Made by a program: the position numbers and the translations under genes
Assembly: GCF_007641255.1 (NCBI RefSeq)
Contig: NZ_CP036259.1
Location: 3,598,501 to 3,662,500, forward strand
Direction of reading: 5' to 3'
Length of the DNA: 64,000 nt
Origin: Sporomusa termitida
Lineage (GTDB): Bacteria; Bacillota; Negativicutes; Sporomusales; Sporomusaceae
Shown here: piece by piece, positions 44,556 to 53,033 of the stretch
Position numbering within the stretch: the stretch's first letter is position 1
Layout: every line of letters starts with the position of its first letter
The notes under the pieces: generated by a model
Databases searched by the model: none
What the model was told of the DNA's origin: nothing
Seen by the model: only the letters and a program-made list of their open reading frames with translations

Positions 44556-45338
44556 TCAGGCGATACGTTTCCCGGCCAAAGTGCTGGCACTGGTACTGAG
44601 CTGATATTCGATCAGTTCCTTATATTGCCGGCCCACCCGGGAAGCAGGCTCAACAAATACCTGGCTGGGAAGCCCGGTTTCCACAACAGCCCCCTTTTCC
44701 ATGAGAACAATGCGGTCGGCCACATGCAGGGCGAAGGCAATCTCATGGGTAACCACCAGCATGGTGGCCGCCCGGTATTTCGCCAGCTCCTCCATGACAA
44801 TCAGCACTTCCCTGACCAGCATGGGATCGAGAGAGGCGGTAGGCTCGTCCCACAGCATGAGCTCCGGCTCAAAGGCCAGCGCCCGGGCAATGCCCACTCG
44901 CTGTTGCTGGCCGCCCGACAACTGGCCCGGTTTTTGATCAATTGCCTGTTCCATGCCCACCTTGCCGAGGGCTGCCAGGGCTTTGCCATAGGCTTCCTCT
45001 TTCGACTGGCCGCCCATGACCAGGCCCAGCATCACATTTTCGATCGCACTCAGGCGGCTGATCAGATTAAACTGCTGAAAAACATAACCGATGCGTTTCC
45101 GCATGGTTCGCAGACCGGCGTCGTCCAGGCGGGTAATATCCACATTGTCAAACATAACAGCGCCCTGATCGGGTTCGATCAGCCGGTTGATCATCCGGAT
45201 GGTTGTTGACTTGCCGCAGCCTGATGGTCCCATAATCACCACCGTCTCGCCCGGAGCTACCGACAGCTCCAGATTATTAACGGCTACAAGGCTGCCAAAC
45301 TGTTTATACAGGTTTTGAATGCTGAGCACACACTTCAC
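44556..45338 (-). CDS. ABC transporter ATPase of the polar amino acid (GlnQ) type
   Basis: 260 residues. Walker A GPSGCGKSTTIRMINRLI near 37, LSGGQQQRVGIARAL near 139, Walker B LMLWDEPTASLD near 160, VVTHEIAFAL near 194. This fits the GlnQ/HisP family by motif and length, but the usual short permease and binding protein are missing; the only partner is the large protein encoded just upstream (7-base gap). Function therefore probably differs from amino acid uptake. It is placed directly ahead of lpxC. Confidence 0.88.
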   Translation of the reverse strand: MKCVLSIQNLYKQFGSLVAVNNLELSVAPGETVVIMGPSGCGKSTTIRMINRLIEPDQGAVMFDNVDITRLDDAGLRTMRKRIGYVFQQFNLISRLSAIENVMLGLVMGGQSKEEAYGKALAALGKVGMEQAIDQKPGQLSGGQQQRVGIARALAFEPELMLWDEPTASLDPMLVREVLIVMEELAKYRAATMLVVTHEIAFALHVADRIVLMEKGAVVETGLPSQVFVEPASRVGRQYKELIEYQLSTSASTLAGKRIA

Positions 45339-45344
45339 CCCCGG

Positions 45345-47720
45345 TTATTTAAACTTTACTTTGCGCTGATTCAGTTTTTGCAGTAACCCCGGCCGGCCAC
45401 TGGGGATAACGATCTCCCGCATCACCTCGTCCATGGTCAAACCAAGGGCCTCACCGGCCATGACTTCGGCCTCGGCAACGGGGCTGATTTTCTCGGTGTA
45501 ACAGGCCACCAGCAGGCCCAGCAGGGCCCCCAGCACCGGTACACCGGCCCAGGGAAGATAAGGAATGCCGCCGCCGGCCAGAATAAACATGGCTGTCAGC
45601 ATAGTCGCCCCCACTCCAATACCGTAAAGGCGCTCAGGGGCGCTGAAAGTAACTGCCAGCCGTTCAGCAAACCGGCGCCAGCCGGTTGCCGGGATCTTTT
45701 TACTCAGCCGCTTGCGGCGGATTACGGTCATAATCGCGGTGTGGTCAAGCACCAGCAGCAGGAGCGTGGCAATGATGGCGGTCAGGCCGGCCAGAATGCT
45801 TTTGACTTCAGTCAGCACCTGATACAGTTCGCCGCGCGGGTCTGGTTCGATAACCCCCAGCGCAGTGGAATACAGCGACATATTGGTATGACCGGCCTGC
45901 TGCTGCACAACAGGCGTTACCGCATTGATATCAATACTGCTGGTGGTCAAAATCTGAATACGGGCGCCCGGAATGACCTGGCCGGCAATAAATTTATCCA
46001 GCAGGTTAATGGAATTGTTAATCTCTTCATCTTTAAGGTTGGGCACCGCCCCGGACAGGTACTGAATCTGAGCGGCAACCAGGGGCGTATTCAGCTCCTG
46101 CAGGGCTCCCAGGCGCAGCTGGGCACTGGTGAGGCCGGCTCTGGCCCCGGCTACGTCAAAGGCTTTCAGCGTGGCAATGGTGGTATTGCCATTGGCGGCA
46201 ATATGATCAATCGTTGCTTTGGCCCGCCGGGCATTAGCCGCTACATTATCCAGCTGAGCCAGATTTGAGCTTAAACTGGTCAGATTTTGCTGGGCACCGC
46301 TCAGCGTGTCAATGGTCGAGCCAACATCACCATTCACCATCCGCAGGACCTGCAGTGAGCCGGCCAGACCGCCGATGGTGCGGGATGAATTGTCAAGCTG
46401 GCTGCGGATACCGCTGGTATCGATACCGGCCAGCCCGCTGGTGGCGGCCTGAATAATGCCGCCGGCCGCCTGCAGGCTGGACAGTGTCTGCTCCAGGGCA
46501 GTTATACTGCTGCCATAATTATCAAGCGCCCCCAGGGCAATAGAGCTAAGGTTCTTGCTATCCTGGGCAAAGCCGGGAATTTGGCTGACAAGCTTCCCGG
46601 TTTCCGTAAGGGCATTGCCTAATTGCTGGCGCGGATTCTTGTAAGCCGCTGTTACCGTTTGCCCGCCGGCCAGGTTTTTTTCCAGCTTGTAGCCGGCCTG
46701 GGTTTTTCCCTCCTGATTGCTCAGCCAGGCCGCATCGCCGGTGGTAATCCGACCCTCGGCGGTGCCGTTGGCGGCCATGGCCGTAATCTCAACAACAACA
46801 TTGCCTGTTGCCGGTGCCTGGCCGGCCTGGGGCCCGCTGTCAGCCGTCCCCTGAAAGACAATAAGATCCCCTTTTGCCAGTTGAGTACCGGCGCTTGGGG
46901 TAAGTGTCACCTGGGCCGCATAGGCCTGCAGGAAGCGTTTAAGCTCCAGCATCGTACTGATCAGATAAGTCATGTCGTCATTGTTGCCGTCGACAGATAC
47001 ATTGCCGGCATAGGCCAGGCGGAGCTCCTGCTGCATGGCCTCGGCAATTGATGCCCCCAGGCGCAGTGGATTGGCCGGCTCACTGCCGACGGGGAAACTG
47101 ATTTCAATGACCTGATACTCTTGCAAAAAGGTCTTAATTGCCGTATTGACGGCTGAAGATTTGTCCAGCGAACTTAAGATCACGCCAACCGACGAACCAT
47201 CACGGAACACGAAACGCACGCCATCCAGCCGGCTAATCTGCTCCAGCAGCATGGTACGGGCCCCTTCAGGCACCCCTCGCACAGTCAGCCGCGGCTCGGT
47301 CATGACCCCGACACTGCCGCCGCCGGGCAGGCTGCCAAAGCTTTTCGCCAGCTCCTCATAGACTTTCTGGGTTTTAAACTGGTCAGGCAAGGCTACGAAG
47401 AACGGCGTCTTACCGGCAATCGTCGGTCCTTCTTTGGTCTTACCGCCCGGGAACACCTCATTAACAATCTTGTCGATGTGAACAGCCGCGTCCTGGCGGT
47501 TCTCCTCCCGCACCTGGACAAGCACGTCATATTCGCCATAGTCACCCACAAGACTGGCTAAGGTTTGAGAAAAATAACTATTCGCAGCCACCGAGACTGA
47601 ACCAGCCACCAGCGAGCCTATGAGTACGCTAACAATAAGCAGCGTCAGAATATCGCGTTGAATTGAGTCTTGAAAGAACCTTTTCAGGAATTTCAGCTTA
47701 TTTGTTTTCGGCGTCAGCAA
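45345..47720 (-). CDS. Large membrane protein with permease-like C-terminus, partner of the ATPase
   Basis: 791 residues if started at TTG 47720, where AGGTGA lies 8 bases ahead (an ATG at 47750 has no SD). Membrane segment near 25-47, then a very large extracytoplasmic region (about 50-640) with helical, Ser/Gln/Asn-rich coiled parts in its second half, then membrane segments near 650-672 and 696-740. The tail GEALGLTMDEVMREIVIP resembles the EAA loop through which permeases contact their ATPase. Architecture is unlike ordinary amino acid permeases. A role in transport across the envelope is inferred, not shown. Confidence 0.8.
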   Translation of the reverse strand: MLTPKTNKLKFLKRFFQDSIQRDILTLLIVSVLIGSLVAGSVSVAANSYFSQTLASLVGDYGEYDVLVQVREENRQDAAVHIDKIVNEVFPGGKTKEGPTIAGKTPFFVALPDQFKTQKVYEELAKSFGSLPGGGSVGVMTEPRLTVRGVPEGARTMLLEQISRLDGVRFVFRDGSSVGVILSSLDKSSAVNTAIKTFLQEYQVIEISFPVGSEPANPLRLGASIAEAMQQELRLAYAGNVSVDGNNDDMTYLISTMLELKRFLQAYAAQVTLTPSAGTQLAKGDLIVFQGTADSGPQAGQAPATGNVVVEITAMAANGTAEGRITTGDAAWLSNQEGKTQAGYKLEKNLAGGQTVTAAYKNPRQQLGNALTETGKLVSQIPGFAQDSKNLSSIALGALDNYGSSITALEQTLSSLQAAGGIIQAATSGLAGIDTSGIRSQLDNSSRTIGGLAGSLQVLRMVNGDVGSTIDTLSGAQQNLTSLSSNLAQLDNVAANARRAKATIDHIAANGNTTIATLKAFDVAGARAGLTSAQLRLGALQELNTPLVAAQIQYLSGAVPNLKDEEINNSINLLDKFIAGQVIPGARIQILTTSSIDINAVTPVVQQQAGHTNMSLYSTALGVIEPDPRGELYQVLTEVKSILAGLTAIIATLLLLVLDHTAIMTVIRRKRLSKKIPATGWRRFAERLAVTFSAPERLYGIGVGATMLTAMFILAGGGIPYLPWAGVPVLGALLGLLVACYTEKISPVAEAEVMAGEALGLTMDEVMREIVIPSGRPGLLQKLNQRKVKFK

Positions 47721-47783
47721 TGGTTCAGTCACCTCATTTCTGGTGTACATTATATCACGTATATCATTTTACTGTCCATAAGT

Positions 47784-47801
47784 ATATCAAAAAAATGATA
47801 T
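47784..47801. promoter_or_regulatory. Dyad ahead of the large permease-like gene
   Basis: ATATCA / TGATAT around six A bases, with further TATATCA copies at 47751-47766. It lies about 65 bases upstream of the TTG start, in AT-rich DNA where a promoter is expected (TTGACA is present at 47812-47817 on the minus strand but has no partner -10 at the right distance). Could be an operator. Confidence 0.3.
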
Positions 47802-47821
47802 TTGTATATATTGTCAACTAA

Positions 47822-47859
47822 AAAAAGAGATTGCAGCCAAACTGGCGCAATCTCTTTTT
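47822..47859. terminator. Terminator of lpxL copy 2
   Basis: AAAAAGAGATTG / CAATCTCTTTTT with an inner GCC/GGC extension, 22 bases past the lpxL2 stop. T run on both strands. Confidence 0.85.
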
Positions 47860-47881
47860 CCGTTCCTGAACAATAGTGCCT

Positions 47882-48748
47882 TTATATAGCCGGCGGCTTG
47901 GTCTTCCAGCGGTTATGAAGCCAAAACCATTCATGGGGATATCGCCGGACATGGTTTTCAATGATCTTTGTCAGCTGCTGGGTGGTATTGCGGATGTCTT
48001 CCTCCCGGTCGGCGGTTTTCGGAACAGTAAGATGGGGATGAATGATTACCCGATGAGTACCGTCAGGGTTGCCCGTGATAAAGGCCGGAACGACCGGGGC
48101 CTGATTCAGCCGGCCTAAGGCCGCCGCTCCCTGCGGTGTCGATGCCGGCCGGGAAAAGAATTCGACAAAAACACCACGGTTGTGATTATCCTGATCCATC
48201 AGCAGGCCGATAATTTTACCGGCCCCCAGTAATTTAACCATTTCCCGGACCCCTTGCTTATAGGTAACATGCATTCCGGCTTTGGTCCGGTATTCATTAA
48301 TAAAACTGTCCATGGCCGGATTGGTTTGCCGCTGCACAACAGCAACCAGCGGAAAATCATGCATGGCCAGCGCCGCCCCCAGCAATTCCCAGTTGCCGGT
48401 ATGGGCGGTGGCCAGAACAGCCCCGCGCCCCAGCTGCAAGGCGGTTTCCAGATGTTCACGGCCGGTAATCTGAACATACCGGTCGATATTGTCCCTGTTT
48501 AGACAAGGCATATGGAGAACCTCCATAAACATCGGTCCAAACCGCACCGCACTGGCTTTGGCAATAGCCGCTGCCTGCCGCTCGTCCACCCGGAGGCTGC
48601 GGCTGATGTTGGCAACTGCCATCTTGCGTCTTCTGGCCGGAACCAGCGGCCAGCACAGAGTGCCGGTCAGAACGCCGATGAAATGCCGCAGCCAGGCAGG
48701 CAGCAAACATACCAGAGCGCTGAGCCCTTTTACTAAACGATACTGCAT
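47882..48748 (-). CDS. lpxL: Lipid A acyltransferase, LpxL/LpxM family (copy 2)
   Basis: 288 residues. AHTGNWELLG near 115 holds HX4E; LMDQDNHNRGVFVEFFSRPA near 193; YPHEWFWLHNRWKT at the C-terminus. It shares the length and motifs of copy 1 (31726-32607) but the sequences are clearly different, so the two probably add the two secondary chains or serve different lipid substrates. It has its own terminator and lies 10 bases after the YjbH-like gene. Confidence 0.88.
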   Translation of the reverse strand: MQYRLVKGLSALVCLLPAWLRHFIGVLTGTLCWPLVPARRRKMAVANISRSLRVDERQAAAIAKASAVRFGPMFMEVLHMPCLNRDNIDRYVQITGREHLETALQLGRGAVLATAHTGNWELLGAALAMHDFPLVAVVQRQTNPAMDSFINEYRTKAGMHVTYKQGVREMVKLLGAGKIIGLLMDQDNHNRGVFVEFFSRPASTPQGAAALGRLNQAPVVPAFITGNPDGTHRVIIHPHLTVPKTADREEDIRNTTQQLTKIIENHVRRYPHEWFWLHNRWKTKPPAI

Positions 48749-48757
48749 AAACCGCTC

Positions 48758-49393
48758 TTAGTAGGTGTAGGTAAGGCCAATGTAGGTCTCGCTGTGGCGC
48801 CAGCCGGCGTCAATTTTCAGGCCCGGCACCACTGACAGGCGGGCGCCATAGTTCATCCGGTCTCCATCCCACTCGGCAATCAGGGTCGTAGCCGGAAAGG
48901 CGTTGCTGCCGGTAATCACCCCGACCGGGTTAAACGTCTTTTCCAGTGAGGCGAATACGCCGTCATAGCGGCCATCACCAACACCGGCATGCAGCCTGAA
49001 GCCAAACGGCAGTGCTTTGCTGGCGGCAGCATAGAAAGTCCGCTTGTCCTCACCGCCAATATCCTCGACCCCAATGGCCAGGCCCGGGGTAACGACAGTC
49101 TCCGGCACCAGGCTGTATTTGGCATTAAAGTAGGTCTGATTATCCCGGTTGCTGTCACTGTCATAGCGGAAGCCGGCCACACCCAGCTCCAGCTTTTTAG
49201 CCGGACTGAAGACAAAACTGCCGGCGTTTCCTTCCTCCAGGTGATGATACCCCAGCGAGAACTGTCCCTCCTGCAGTACATCGGCGGAAGGGGTATTGAT
49301 CAGCCCGGTGGAACCGTTAACCGACGGGGCGGCGTATACAGGCGCCGCCGCCATCAGGACAGCGACAGCTGCCAAAAAAGCTTTTTTCCTCAT
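48758..49393 (-). CDS. YjbH-like outer-membrane beta-barrel protein
   Basis: 211 residues from MRKKAFLAAVAVLMAAAPVY with a signal peptide (about 1-22). VNGSTGLINTPSADVLQEGQFSLGYH just after it is the start of YjbH-type domains. Alternating strands follow up to a C-terminal TYTY, so a small OM barrel of 8-10 strands is likely. Proteobacterial YjbH is tied to exopolysaccharide secretion; only the fold is claimed here. GGGAGGAG precedes the ATG at 49393. Confidence 0.8.
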   Translation of the reverse strand: MRKKAFLAAVAVLMAAAPVYAAPSVNGSTGLINTPSADVLQEGQFSLGYHHLEEGNAGSFVFSPAKKLELGVAGFRYDSDSNRDNQTYFNAKYSLVPETVVTPGLAIGVEDIGGEDKRTFYAAASKALPFGFRLHAGVGDGRYDGVFASLEKTFNPVGVITGSNAFPATTLIAEWDGDRMNYGARLSVVPGLKIDAGWRHSETYIGLTYTY

Positions 49394-49588
49394 CGCAAAT
49401 TCTCCTCCCTGCAAAATAATATGAATAGGTCCATATGCAGTAATATTAATTCCCTGTAATCAGTAAAAATCCTGCCCCCGCCCGCCGCCAATTTGTGGGT
49501 TGAAAAATTTCCTGACCTGCTGCGGGAAATAAAAAACCGCCGGCGCGGTCTTTAGGCTTTGCGCCTGACAGTTAATGCTGGCAAACAA

Positions 49589-49641
49589 GGGCCTGGGCTT
49601 ACTTTTGGCATCGACCCAAAAGTAACAAAAAGTCTAGGCCC
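49589..49641. repeat. Nested inverted repeat (REP-like)
   Basis: Outer arms GGGCCT / AGGCCC and inner arms ACTTTTGG / CCAAAAGT, with CAAAAAGTC after the inner arm. The CTTACTTTTG...CAAAAGTAACAAAAAG form is common as a dispersed repeat in bacterial genomes. Only one copy is in this window. Confidence 0.5.
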
Positions 49642-49716
49642 GAAGCCTCCAAAAGCTGAAAAGCCGGGGTTGCGGGAGATACGGGGCCGCCCTCTCCTTG
49701 CTCATGCCGGGCCTAA

Positions 49717-49758
49717 CGACTCACGGGAACGACTCACGGGGACGGTTCTTTTGAGTCA
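49717..49758. repeat. REP-like element with tandem GACTCACGGG
   Basis: CGACTCACGGG occurs twice (49717-49727, 49730-49740) and is followed by GACGGTTCTTTTGAGTC. GACTCA (49731) and TGAGTC (49752) form an inverted repeat. Elements of the form GACTC-CGGGGACGGTTCTTTTGAGTC are found next to Y1 transposases. No transposase is in the window. Confidence 0.6.
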
Positions 49759-49887
49759 GTTTTTTATATCGCACTTAAAATTCCTGAAAATACACAAAGA
49801 ATTCCGCACTGTTCGAAGCGAGCTATGTGCACTAATTAGTGCCTTTGTTTTGCAAAGACTTTCAGCCTTTCCAAACTTGTGAAGAAA

Positions 49888-49913
49888 GGAGGTATACAGC
49901 AGCGTATACCTCC
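49888..49913 (-). terminator. Terminator of lpxD
   Basis: GGAGGTATAC / GTATACCTCC with a six-base loop, six bases past the lpxD stop, followed by TTTCTTC on the minus strand. Confidence 0.8.
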
Positions 49914-49919
49914 GGTTAT

Positions 49920-50939
49920 TTATTTGCTTTCCAGTTGCGCCAGCCGCTTTTCAAGCTCGCGTATTTTCCTGACCATATCCGGCAGCCGGCCAATAGCGGC
50001 CTCTGACCGCAGCCATTGTTTGTGAGGTCGGGCCGGGAAGCCGGCCAAAAAAGAATTGGCCGGTACATCATTAATGGGTGCTGCTTTGGCGGCAAAGACA
50101 CAGTTGTCGCCAATAGCCACATGGCCCGCACAGCCTGTCTGGCCGGCAAAAGTGACATTATTGCCGATTTTAGCGCTGCCGGCAATCCCGGTTTGCGCCA
50201 CAAAGTAGCAGTTTTCACCAACGACCACATTATGGGCCAGGTGCACCAGATTATCGATTTTCGTACCGCGCCCGACAATGGTGCTGCCGGTGGTAGCCCG
50301 GTCGATACAGGCATTGGCACCGATTTCGACATCGTCCGCAATAATTACATTGCCTACCTGGGGGACTTTTTCATGACGGCCGCTGATGGTAACAAAACCA
50401 AAACCGTCACTGCCGATCACAGCGCCACTCTGAATAATAACCCGGCTGCCCACCTGGCAGTTTTCCCGGACGGTGACCTGGGGATAAATCAGCGTATCGC
50501 TGCCGACGGTCGTGTTCCGGCCAATATAAGTATGCGGATATAAAATCGTGTTATCGCCGATTACGGCCTGATCATCGACGACGGCATAAGCCATGACTGC
50601 CACATTAACGCCAAGTCTGGCGGTGGCGCTGACCGTGGCTGCCGGATGAACCCCGGCCGGGATGTCCGGCTTGGGTGTATACAGGCTCAGTAATGTGGTA
50701 AAGGCTATCCGGGGGTTTGCGACCCGGATAGCCGGTTTGGGAAACGCTTCAACAGAGTCGGGAATAATTACGGCGGCGGCAGCACACTTACCGGCTTTAT
50801 CAAGATGGGGCGGTACCGCAAAGGTGATATCGCCGGGACCGGCGTCATCAATATTGGTAACGCCGGTAATCTCTATACAGGCAGCATCGGTAACGGTACC
50901 GTTAAGCAGGGCGGCAATCTCAGCTAATGACTTTTTCAC
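49920..50939 (-). CDS. lpxD: UDP-3-O-acylglucosamine N-acyltransferase
   Basis: 339 residues. N-terminal uridine-binding domain (about 1-100), hexapeptide-repeat beta-helix (about 105-300) with catalytic His in LVHLAHNVVVGENCYFVAQT near 240, and a C-terminal helix RKIRELEKRLAQLESK. Adds the second acyl chain. Start codon GTG with GGGGG upstream. Placed next to the OmpH-like genes as in many Gram-negative bacteria. Confidence 0.95.
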   Translation of the reverse strand: MKKSLAEIAALLNGTVTDAACIEITGVTNIDDAGPGDITFAVPPHLDKAGKCAAAAVIIPDSVEAFPKPAIRVANPRIAFTTLLSLYTPKPDIPAGVHPAATVSATARLGVNVAVMAYAVVDDQAVIGDNTILYPHTYIGRNTTVGSDTLIYPQVTVRENCQVGSRVIIQSGAVIGSDGFGFVTISGRHEKVPQVGNVIIADDVEIGANACIDRATTGSTIVGRGTKIDNLVHLAHNVVVGENCYFVAQTGIAGSAKIGNNVTFAGQTGCAGHVAIGDNCVFAAKAAPINDVPANSFLAGFPARPHKQWLRSEAAIGRLPDMVRKIRELEKRLAQLESK

Positions 50940-50957
50940 ACAACGGCCCCCTGCCTC

Positions 50958-51380
50958 TTATTGCATTTTCTGAATGACAGCATCGGTAACATCAGTGCCG
51001 CCTTGGGCCACACTGTTTTTATACAGCACAACACCCAGTTTTTGCTCGGTGCTTACCTGTTCAATGGCCTGTTTAATGCTGTTATCAATCTGTGTTTCCA
51101 GGTCTTGCTTAACCTTGAGGAAGTCGCTATAGGCGGTTTCCTGACGCTTTTGGAATTCTTCGGCACTGAGACTGGCTTTATCCTTTTCCAGCTGATCGCT
51201 CAATTCTTTGCCTTTGACATTAAGCTGTTCCTGCAGCTCCTTGACTTTCGGGCTGTCAGACATCACCTTATTTACGTCAAGAACCCCGACGGTCTGGTTG
51301 CTGCTGTTACAACCGGCCAAGGCCAGCGCCGCAACAAAAACCAGGACTAAGACCAACGCCATTCTCATTTGCTTGTTCAT
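50958..51380 (-). CDS. OmpH/Skp-like lipoprotein (copy 1)
   Basis: 140 residues from MNKQMRMALVLVLVF with a lipobox LALAGC (Cys23), so it is probably a lipoprotein, unlike soluble Skp. TVGVLDVNKVMSDSPKVKEL then a helical hairpin (KGKELSDQLEKDKASLSAEE to YSDFLKVKQDLETQIDNSI) and a C-terminal DVTDAVIQKMQ are the OmpH fold. Likely periplasmic chaperone for OM proteins. Start ATG 51380 has AAGGGGG ahead. Confidence 0.88.
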   Translation of the reverse strand: MNKQMRMALVLVLVFVAALALAGCNSSNQTVGVLDVNKVMSDSPKVKELQEQLNVKGKELSDQLEKDKASLSAEEFQKRQETAYSDFLKVKQDLETQIDNSIKQAIEQVSTEQKLGVVLYKNSVAQGGTDVTDAVIQKMQ

Positions 51381-51435
51381 CAAAAATCCCCCTTTGGACC
51401 TAAGAATAATATTGAAAATAGTATACACAGACTGA

Positions 51436-52377
51436 CTATTTCTTAACCGCCGCAATCACTGCATCGGTAATATCCACGGCACTCACATTGACTCTATGGC
51501 CTGTAAATACAACATCAAGATTGTCCTCACTGGCCACTTTGGCGGCCTTTTCCCGGATATCATTCAAAATAGACTGCTGCAGGACACTCATCTCCTGCTG
51601 TTTCAGCGCCAGCTGCTGTTCCAGCGCACTGACACCGGCCGCTGACGGCTGGCTCATCGCGCCTGGAATCTGGTCGGCCAGATTGCTGGTTTGGGCAGCA
51701 ATCTTTTGGTTGATTTCAGCGCTTAGCTGTTTGGCATAGGCGGCAAGCTCCTGTTCACTGGCCGCTTTCTCAGGAGTCAGCGCCGCTTCCAGTTTTTGCG
51801 ACAGCTCCTGTTCGCGCGCAGCCAGTTTACCGGCCTGCTCGGCCTTAAGCTCGTCCAGCTTTTGTTTGGTGGCCGCCGCTTCTTGTTCATTCATCCGGAT
51901 GGTCTGCAGTTTTAGCTGCAGGTTAAACTGCTGCGGCTGATATTCCTGTTCCAGCTGCTCGGCATAGGTTCTTAATTCAGCGGCAAGTTCATTGTGCAGC
52001 TTACCGGCTTTCTCCGCCAGGCGGGCCTGCAGTTCCTGCTGCTTCGCCGTCATTTTGGCATTAAACTCCTGTTCAGCCGCAGCCTGCAGACCACTTGCGG
52101 CCGCTGCCGGCAGCTGCATTGCCGGCATTTGCGGCGAAGCCCCCGCCGCCCTGCCGGCCTCGGCCGCAAGCTGCTGCTGCAGGGTGGCAGCCTGCTCGTT
52201 AAGCTTCTGCCATTCGGGGTGCTTAGCATGGGCCTTTACGGCTTTATCCATGTCAATAACGCCAACCTGGGGCGTGACAGGGGGGGGGGTTTCCGGCGCA
52301 GGGCGGGCACAGCCTGTCAACAGCACGGCACCAAAAATCAGGGTTGCCAGAAACCTAATTGGTGTTGTCAGTTTCAC
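51436..52377 (-). CDS. Long OmpH/Skp-like lipoprotein (copy 2)
   Basis: 313 residues, about twice the normal OmpH length. Lipobox LLTGC at the N-terminus (Cys24). A PQVGVIDMDKAVKAHAKHPEW start and a C-terminal DLDVVFTGHRVNVSAVDITDAV box are OmpH-like, but between them is a much longer coiled coil rich in Gln, Ala, Lys and Glu (about 60-280). The start is GTG with AGGGTGA 6 bases ahead. May form longer chaperone tentacles or reach further across the periplasm. Confidence 0.85.
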   Translation of the reverse strand: MKLTTPIRFLATLIFGAVLLTGCARPAPETPPPVTPQVGVIDMDKAVKAHAKHPEWQKLNEQAATLQQQLAAEAGRAAGASPQMPAMQLPAAAASGLQAAAEQEFNAKMTAKQQELQARLAEKAGKLHNELAAELRTYAEQLEQEYQPQQFNLQLKLQTIRMNEQEAAATKQKLDELKAEQAGKLAAREQELSQKLEAALTPEKAASEQELAAYAKQLSAEINQKIAAQTSNLADQIPGAMSQPSAAGVSALEQQLALKQQEMSVLQQSILNDIREKAAKVASEDNLDVVFTGHRVNVSAVDITDAVIAAVKK

Positions 52378-52422
52378 ACCAAATCACCCTCTCTAGATCA
52401 ATCATTATTGTGAAGAATAGAA

Positions 52423-52451
52423 AGCCGAGCACAGGCTAAACCGGCTCGGCT
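52423..52451 (-). terminator. Terminator after the upstream OmpH gene
   Basis: AGCCGAGC / GCTCGGCT around a 13-base loop, 24 bases past the stop of the 156-residue OmpH gene, followed by TTTCTATTCTT on the minus strand. Confidence 0.6.
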
Positions 52452-52474
52452 GTAATGACCGGAGCTTTAATTTA

Positions 52475-52945
52475 TTATTTGCCGCCCAGTTTTTTTACCA
52501 CATCATCGGTGATATCCTGACCGCCATAGACGATGTTGCTCATGTCAAGAACCACAGCCAGGCCTTTAGAATCGGCAACGGCTTTAACCGCGGCGTCAAT
52601 CTGATTCAGGACCGGTGTCCGCAGCTCCTGTTCCTTAAGGGCCAGACGCTCACGCAGCTGATTGTTGTAATCCTGTTTTTCTTTTTCATTCATCGTTTTG
52701 GATTTTTCATCAAAATCTTTTTGGGCCTGGGCAACCTCATTCTGCATGGTTTCTCTGAACTTGGCAAATTCCGGGGTGGAATTGACCAGGCGCTGATAAT
52801 CGACTTTACCTACATTGGAGGCAGTACCGGCATTGGCAGCATGACCAACTGTGCTTTGGGTGATTGCCACACCAAATACACCTAATAGAAATACGGCAAC
52901 TATAGATACAGCCACAATTCTTGCCACTTTTTTGTTTTTAAACAT
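52475..52945 (-). CDS. OmpH/Skp-like periplasmic chaperone (copy 3)
   Basis: 156 residues from MFKNKKVARIVAVSIVAVFL, with a signal peptide or anchor (about 1-34) and no lipobox. VGKVDYQRLVNSTPEFAKFRETM, a helical hairpin with NNQLRERLALKEQELRTPVLN, and C-terminal GGQDITDDVVKKL. It is the most standard OmpH of the three. AAGGG lies 9 bases before the ATG at 52945. Confidence 0.88.
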   Translation of the reverse strand: MFKNKKVARIVAVSIVAVFLLGVFGVAITQSTVGHAANAGTASNVGKVDYQRLVNSTPEFAKFRETMQNEVAQAQKDFDEKSKTMNEKEKQDYNNQLRERLALKEQELRTPVLNQIDAAVKAVADSKGLAVVLDMSNIVYGGQDITDDVVKKLGGK

Positions 52946-53033
52946 TCTTTGACCCTTCTTTCCTGCCACTTGGCAAATAAATTATTCTCCTCTATTTAAC
53001 AATTATAACAGCCAGCCCTGTATTGAGCAAGTC

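Larger units (their letters stand above)
49394..49919. other. 526-base intergenic region rich in inverted repeats
   Basis: Between lpxD and the YjbH-like gene. Besides the lpxD terminator and the two repeats listed separately, no gene is supported; a 107-codon plus-strand reading frame (49559-49882) has a repeat-driven composition and no SD. Confidence 0.6.

Noticed and set aside
47812-47817. TTGACA as -35 of the large permease-like gene
   Set aside because: Exact -35 match, but no -10 hexamer at 16-18 bases; TATACT lies 25 bases away.
49559-49882. 107-codon ORF in the repeat-rich gap
   Set aside because: Runs through REP-like repeats, no SD, no recognisable protein features.
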